DNA from: Glo-17 sp964637835
GTDB lineage: Bacteria; Krumholzibacteriota; Krumholzibacteriia; LZORAL124-64-63
Assembly (NCBI GenBank): GCA_964637835.1
Contig: CAZWYF010000010.1
Coordinates: forward strand, 25,542-89,541
Direction of reading: 5' to 3'
DNA length: 64,000 nucleotides
Positions 60,314 through 64,000 of the stretch are shown piece after piece (positions within the stretch are counted from its first letter, which is position 1; every line of letters begins with the position of its first letter). The notes beneath the pieces were generated by a model. It ran no database searches. It had not been told where the DNA came from and saw nothing but the letters and a program-made list of their open reading frames with translations. Position numbers and translations under genes: made by a program.

Positions 60314-62491
60314 TCAGAGGCTGCGGGCCCTGGCGCGCAGGCGGCGATCATCGGGCGCGAGCTCCAGGGCCCGCTCGTAGGCCGCCGCCGCCGCGTCCCG
60401 GTCGCCGAGCTGCCGTCGCGCCTCGGCGAGGTTGGCCCAGGCCTGGAAATTCCGTCCATCCCGACCGGCCGCCGCGGCGAACGCGGCGGCCGCTGCCTCG
60501 AGCCGACCGAGCCGGAACAGGCAGGTGCCCGCGTTCACCAGCGGTGGCGCGGCGGCGGGATTGCCCCGGGCCGCCGCCTCGAAGCGGCGTAGGGCACCCC
60601 GCAGGTCGCCTTCGGCCAGCAGGATGTTGCCCAGGTTGTGGAGCAGCACCGGGTGGTCCGGGCAGCGGGCCAGGCCGGCGGTCAGCAGGCGCCGGGCCGG
60701 CCCAGCGAGCTCTGCGAGCTGCAGGACGGAGGCGAGGGAGGCGGCGCGGTCGGCGAGGTCGGCCCGCCGTCCCGGCGCGGCCTGCTCGATCCGGCGCTCG
60801 AGGGCGATGGCGGCGCTGGAGAGCCGGTCGGCGGCGCTGGGACCGGGCCGCGCGGCCGTCCCCGCCCGCAGGACCACCCCCGACGCATCGACGAACGCGA
60901 GGCGCCAGCCGGGATCGCCGAGTAGCGTGCGGAGCAGCGGCTGAGCGGCGGCATTGCGATGGGCGAGGACCACCGTCTCGGCTTTCCAGCGGCGGAGCTG
61001 GGCCAGGGCGGGCGCACCGCCCGCGCGCAAGGTGGCGTACTGGCGCCACGTGGTGGCCGGATAGGCCTCGGTCCGGCCGTCGATGGCCACCGGACCGGCC
61101 TCCAGGGCGATGAGGGTGGAGGCGGCGTCCACGTTGTTGGCGATGCGAGGCGCCGCGAGGGATCGCGCCTCGCGGGCGGCCCCCACCGGGTAGACCGCGG
61201 CAGTCAGGCCGCCACCCCAGCGCCGCGCCACGCCCTCGCGCAGGTAGAAGTGGTCGCCGGGCAAGGCGCTCAACCACCAGCCGCCGAGGGCCAGGCTGAG
61301 CACCGGCAGGACGACCGCGGCCGCGGCGACCAGGCGCCGGCTCGAGGGTCCGGCGAGCCGGGCGGGTCGCCGGGCCGCGAGGCGCTGCAGGATGGTGACC
61401 GCGGACGCGGGTCCCAGGTGACCGTGGAGCAGGATCAGCGTCACGGCCAGGAAGCCGAGGTGCCGCTGGCCCTGCCAGGCGGCGCCCGCGGCGAGCAGCC
61501 AGAGGACCAGGCGCACGCGGTCGACACGGGGCCAGAGCAGCACCGTCCAGAGGACGCCCCAGACGAGGGCGGCCTGGAACAGCGGGATGGTCAGGGCGAG
61601 GCTGCCCCGGGTCGCGAGCACGGGCACCAGTTCGCTGATGGTCTGCTGCAGGTCCACGCCCGGCGCCTGGAACTGACCGATCACCCGCAGGGGATAGAGC
61701 AATCCATCCACGCCGGCCGGGGTGGCGAGGCCGGCGAGCAGCGCCAGCGCGGCGCCACCGGCGGCCAGGCGCCCGCGATCCCGCCAGCCAGCCGGCCGCC
61801 GACCCAGCAAGCCGCCCAGGAGCCAGATCACGACGCTCAGGGCCGCGAAACCATGGCACTGGTACCAGAACAGCGTCAGCAGGAGGGCCTGGCCGCCCGG
61901 GCGGCGCGGATCGAGCAGGGCGAGGGCCAGCGACCGCCAGCCGGGTGCGGCCCCGGCCGCGAAAGCCGCCTCGCTGCGTCGCAGGACCAGGACCAGCAGG
62001 ACGAAGCTCAGCAGTTCCGGCCGGAGCGTCAACCGCGTCCAGAGCAGGCCCAGCGCCAGCAGGGCCACGGGTCCGACCAGCGCCAGCGGCGCTGCGTGAT
62101 TTCCCGCGCGGTCCGCCGCGCGCCAGGGAACCTCCCGGATCAGGACCAGCACCAGCAGGCCGGTCAGGAGCAGGCGGAGCACCTGCCAGCCGGCCACCCG
62201 CTGCGAGGGGGCCTCGCCGCCGCCGAGGTCGCCAGCCAGGGCCACCAGCACCTGGAAGGCCCACTCGTGGTCGACCCAGCGATGTTCCGGGGCGGTGAAG
62301 GAATAGCGGTTGGTCCCGGGGATGGGCTCGCCGGCGAGGATGTCGCGCCCGACCCGGTCGTGCAACAGCAGGTCGAGATCGCCGGTGGTGTGCCAGGCGA
62401 GGGCCAGGGCGAGGGTGCCGAGGACCAGCACGAGCCCACCGAGGGCGAGGAGAGCAGCGCGTTGCCTGGATGCGCGAGGGGTGGAAGCCAT
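60314..62491 (-). CDS. GT-C-like integral membrane protein with C-terminal TPR repeats
   Basis: The 725-residue product has an N-terminal helix followed by TTGDLDLLLHDRVGRDILAGEPIPGTNRYSFTAPEHRWVDHEWAFQVLVALAG (about 33-85), a pattern of acidic and aromatic residues after the first helix typical of GT-C-like membrane glycosyltransferases. About a dozen helices run to residue 430. A soluble region and about three TPR units follow (for example HPVLLHNLGNILLAEGDLRGALRRFEAA; FQAWANLAEARRQLGDRDAAAAAYERALELAPDD). The function is unknown; glycosyl transfer is inference. ATG 62491 (minus strand) has a promoter whose -10 ends six bases upstream, so it may be leaderless. The frame continues into the N gap only as open shadow. 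Confidence 0.78.
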   Translation of the reverse strand: MASTPRASRQRAALLALGGLVLVLGTLALALAWHTTGDLDLLLHDRVGRDILAGEPIPGTNRYSFTAPEHRWVDHEWAFQVLVALAGDLGGGEAPSQRVAGWQVLRLLLTGLLVLVLIREVPWRAADRAGNHAAPLALVGPVALLALGLLWTRLTLRPELLSFVLLVLVLRRSEAAFAAGAAPGWRSLALALLDPRRPGGQALLLTLFWYQCHGFAALSVVIWLLGGLLGRRPAGWRDRGRLAAGGAALALLAGLATPAGVDGLLYPLRVIGQFQAPGVDLQQTISELVPVLATRGSLALTIPLFQAALVWGVLWTVLLWPRVDRVRLVLWLLAAGAAWQGQRHLGFLAVTLILLHGHLGPASAVTILQRLAARRPARLAGPSSRRLVAAAAVVLPVLSLALGGWWLSALPGDHFYLREGVARRWGGGLTAAVYPVGAAREARSLAAPRIANNVDAASTLIALEAGPVAIDGRTEAYPATTWRQYATLRAGGAPALAQLRRWKAETVVLAHRNAAAQPLLRTLLGDPGWRLAFVDASGVVLRAGTAARPGPSAADRLSSAAIALERRIEQAAPGRRADLADRAASLASVLQLAELAGPARRLLTAGLARCPDHPVLLHNLGNILLAEGDLRGALRRFEAAARGNPAAAPPLVNAGTCLFRLGRLEAAAAAFAAAAGRDGRNFQAWANLAEARRQLGDRDAAAAAYERALELAPDDRRLRARARSL

Positions 62492-62497
62492 GGCGCC

Positions 62498-62526
62498 ACG
62501 ATAACGGTCGTCCCGGGTCCCGCCAA
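62498..62526 (-). promoter_or_regulatory. candidate promoter placing transcription start at the GT-C-like gene's ATG
   Basis: On the minus strand, TTGGCG (62526-62521), 17 bp, then TATCGT (62503-62498). Six bases (GGCGCC) separate it from the ATG at 62491, the same spacing as at 56307-56319, and there is no ribosome site. Confidence 0.45.
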
Positions 62527-62578
62527 AGCAAAACCGCGGGCTGTGGCCGGGCCGGTGTGCGCCACGGCGTGCCGGGGG

Positions 62579-62678
62579 NNNNNNNNNNNNNNNNNNNNNN
62601 NNNNNNNNNNNNNNNNNNNNNNNNNNNNNNNNNNNNNNNNNNNNNNNNNNNNNNNNNNNNNNNNNNNNNNNNNNNNNN
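62579..62678. other. assembly gap of 100 N
   Basis: Exactly 100 undetermined bases; the real distance is unknown. The sequence before it is the upstream region of the minus-strand membrane protein, and that after it is the leader of the sigma factor gene, so the two may not be true neighbours at this distance. Confidence 0.95.
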
Positions 62679-62933
62679 GGTGAGCGTGGCGTCCCGGTGA
62701 CACGATGGCAACCCACGGGAGGCGATTTTGACAAACTGTCAATACATGATCAAAAAGGTCGGAGTATGGCGTGGGGGCGCGTCGTGTAAAGTGTATTATT
62801 GCAGATGGTTGCGCCGTCGGCCAGGAGGTCGGAAATACCCTCAGACCTGGTACGGATATTGTTAATAGCTAGGTAAATTCTTCCCGATCCCCACTTTTTT
62901 CGTCGGGAATCGACCCGTGAGAGCGAGGTAACC
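62679..62933. other. AT-rich leader region of the sigma factor gene
   Basis: This 255-bp stretch has far more A and T than the rest of the window (for example 62724-62758 and 62786-62800). It has no credible gene. It contains the dyad TTGACA-AAC-TGTCAA at 62728-62742. A TATTAT lies at 62794-62799 and TAATAG at 62863-62868, but neither has a good -35 at the right distance, so the exact start site cannot be assigned. The ribosome site is GAGCGAGG, four to five bases before ATG 62934. Confidence 0.55.
62728..62742. promoter_or_regulatory. operator-like dyad upstream of the sigma factor gene
   Basis: TTGACA (62728-62733) and its reverse complement TGTCAA (62737-62742) flank three bases. TTGACA would be a perfect -35, but no -10 sits 16-18 bp downstream on either strand, so a protein-binding operator is as likely as a promoter element. 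Confidence 0.4.
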
Positions 62934-63902
62934 ATGGCCCGGACCAGCAAGCAGGCCACCGCCAAGAAGCCGACGACCCGCAAGCCCGCTGCCCGCAAGG
63001 CCGCCGGTCGCAAGCCCGCTGCCAGCCGCAAGCAGACCGAGAAGAGCGGGGCCGGGGCCGCTCAGCTGATGAGCAACCTGGATCTCTACTTCCAGGAAGT
63101 CAAGGCGTACGACCTGCTCACCCGCGAGGAGGAGTGCGAACTGGCCCGTGGGATCCACCAGGACGACTCCCAGGCCCTGCACCGCCTGGTGAAGGCCAAC
63201 CTGCGCTTCGTGGTGTCCATCGCCAAGGAGTACGCCCATTACGGCGTGCCGCTGGAGGATCTCATCAACGAGGGCAACCTCGGCCTGCTGAAGGCCGCCC
63301 AGCGGTTCGACGAGACCCGCGGCTACAAGTTCATCAGTTACGCCGTGTGGTGGATCCGTCAGTCGATCCTCGCCGCACTGGCCAACCACAGCAAGATCGT
63401 CCGCATGCCCCTGAACCGGGCGCGGGTGCTCAACCAGATCAAGAAGGTCAGCGGTGAGCTGCAGCAGAAGCTGCGCCGCAAGCCGGAGGCCGAGGAGATC
63501 GCCAAGGTGCTCGGCCTGTCCGTGGACGAGGTCAAGGACACCCTGCCGCTGATGCAGGACAACTTCTTCCTCGACGACTACGTGGGCAACGACGAGGACA
63601 GCACCTATCTCGACTTCCTCGAGGACACCGGCAGCGAGGGTCCGGACTCCCAGGTCATGGAGGACGATCTGCACACCTCCATCGAGCGCATGCTCGGCGA
63701 CCTGAAGGAGCGCGAGGCCCGGGTCCTGCGCATGTATTATGGCCTGGGCACCGACCGTGAGATGACCCTCGAGGAGATCGGCCAGGTCATGGGCCTGACC
63801 CGCGAGCGCATCCGTCAGATCAAGGAGGAGGCGTTCGAGAAGATCCGCTCGAGCAAGACCTTCCGCTACATGCACGACTTCGCAGAGATGGACCACGTCT
63901 GA
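62934..63902 (+). CDS. rpoD: primary-type RNA polymerase sigma factor (sigma70 family, group 1/2)
   Basis: The 322-residue protein has sigma regions 1.2 to 4 but no region 1.1. It shows NLDLYFQEVKAYDLLTREEECELA (1.2), LVKANLRFVVSIAKEYAHYGVPLEDLINEGNLGLLKAAQRFDETRGYKFISYAVWWIRQSI (region 2, about 90-150), VRMPLNRARVLNQIKKV (3), and EMTLEEIGQVMGLTRERIRQIKEEAFEKIR (4.2, about 276-305). In place of region 1.1 is a 40-residue tail rich in Lys, Arg, Ala and Pro (KKPTTRKPAARKAAGRKPAA). The short plan resembles the primary sigma factors of FCB-group bacteria. The symbol rpoD is by homology; a group 2 sigma cannot be excluded. Confidence 0.88.
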   Translation: MARTSKQATAKKPTTRKPAARKAAGRKPAASRKQTEKSGAGAAQLMSNLDLYFQEVKAYDLLTREEECELARGIHQDDSQALHRLVKANLRFVVSIAKEYAHYGVPLEDLINEGNLGLLKAAQRFDETRGYKFISYAVWWIRQSILAALANHSKIVRMPLNRARVLNQIKKVSGELQQKLRRKPEAEEIAKVLGLSVDEVKDTLPLMQDNFFLDDYVGNDEDSTYLDFLEDTGSEGPDSQVMEDDLHTSIERMLGDLKEREARVLRMYYGLGTDREMTLEEIGQVMGLTRERIRQIKEEAFEKIRSSKTFRYMHDFAEMDHV

Positions 63903-63962
63903 TCGGCGGTCGGCCCGCACCGGCCGCCAGGCTCCGAATGCATCATGACCGGAGCAGCGCAG

Positions 63963-63993
63963 GAAGGCCCCGCCACACGGCGGGGCCTTCTTG
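63963..63993 (+). terminator. intrinsic terminator of the sigma factor gene
   Basis: GAAGGCCCCGCC (63963-63974) pairs perfectly with GGCGGGGCCTTC (63979-63990) around the loop ACAC, followed by TTGCC. It is 61 bp after the stop codon and closes the transcription unit. Confidence 0.85.
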
Positions 63994-64000
63994 CCGTGTA

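Noticed and set aside
62491..62734. N-terminal extension of the GT-C-like protein across the N gap
   Set aside because: The extension is open only because N codons cannot stop; the membrane protein homology starts at the ATG at 62491.
62728..62756. Sigma70 promoter using TTGACA at 62728
   Set aside because: No TATAAT-like hexamer lies 16-18 bp downstream (sequence is TCAAAAAG), so only the dyad is reported.
62787..62815. TAAAGTGT as a third sigma28-like -35 before the sigma gene
   Set aside because: The bases at the right distance read TGGTTGCG, not GTCGAT or GCCGAT.

Overview
The window is high-GC DNA (roughly 70% G+C by eye) with tightly packed genes, many joined by ATGA, GTGA or TAATG stop/start overlaps. 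The gene content points to a diderm with meso-diaminopimelate peptidoglycan: the MurE specificity motif is DNPR, there is a polysaccharide/O-antigen-type glycan cluster, and division genes include a SPOR protein, FtsQ, FtsA and FtsZ. A beta-propeller protein ending in a YPNPF-type sorting or FlgD-like domain and a short primary sigma factor without region 1.1 suggest an FCB-group-related lineage (Krumholzibacteriota or Eisenbacteria style). That placement is inference. Two runs of exactly 100 N (58135-58234 and 62579-62678) mark scaffold joins of a draft assembly, probably a metagenome bin.

Layout: (1) 2-2301, 3' end of selA and a membrane SPOR protein with a pseudo-ParA domain. (2) 2384-7152, smc and ftsY. 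(3) 7153-7771, a gene-free stretch with a 27-bp perfect dyad, a sigma70-type promoter, an FMN riboswitch and an intrinsic terminator that abuts ribD. (4) 7772-12022, the riboflavin operon ribD-ribE-ribBA-ribH followed by nusB. (5) 12019-14938, methyltransferase, GT4 glycosyltransferase and UPF0104 membrane protein. (6) 15089-33099, an 18-kb surface-glycan cluster: DUF2723 protein, sugar epimerase, four GT2-type enzymes (one fused to a degenerate sugar-phosphate transferase), YfhO-type protein, secreted propeller, UDP-sugar 4,6-dehydratase, FemAB-like protein and a Wzx-type flippase.

(7) 33227-48570, the division and cell wall cluster: promoter, MraZ operator, mraZ, a STAS protein, rsmH, ftsL, PASTA-type ftsI, murE, murF, murD, ftsW, murC, ftsQ, ftsA, ftsZ. 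mraY, murG, murB and ddl are absent from it. (8) 48572-53942, a TPR protein, a secreted TPR-parvulin fusion and recG. (9) 54002-58629, a signalling group: zinc-ribbon protein behind a sigma28-like promoter, an unknown gene on the minus strand, an MglA-like small GTPase homologue behind a sigma54-like promoter, a TPR protein that looks leaderless, uppP, and a CheY-type receiver behind a second sigma28-like promoter. (10) 58772-62491, a DUF4139 protein and a convergent GT-C-like membrane TPR protein. (11) 62679-64000, the primary-type sigma factor gene with an AT-rich leader and a strong terminator.

The glycan genes (sections 5 and 6), uppP and the division cluster together cover sugar activation, polyprenol-linked assembly, flipping and carrier recycling for envelope polymers. 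The most unusual signals are the paired sigma28-like promoters, the sigma54-like promoter on the GTPase homologue, several enzyme folds that have lost key residues (ParA-like, phosphoglycosyl-transferase-like, GTPase, STAS), the two candidate leaderless genes, and the large dyad after ftsY. No tRNA, rRNA, CRISPR array, insertion sequence or prophage was seen.
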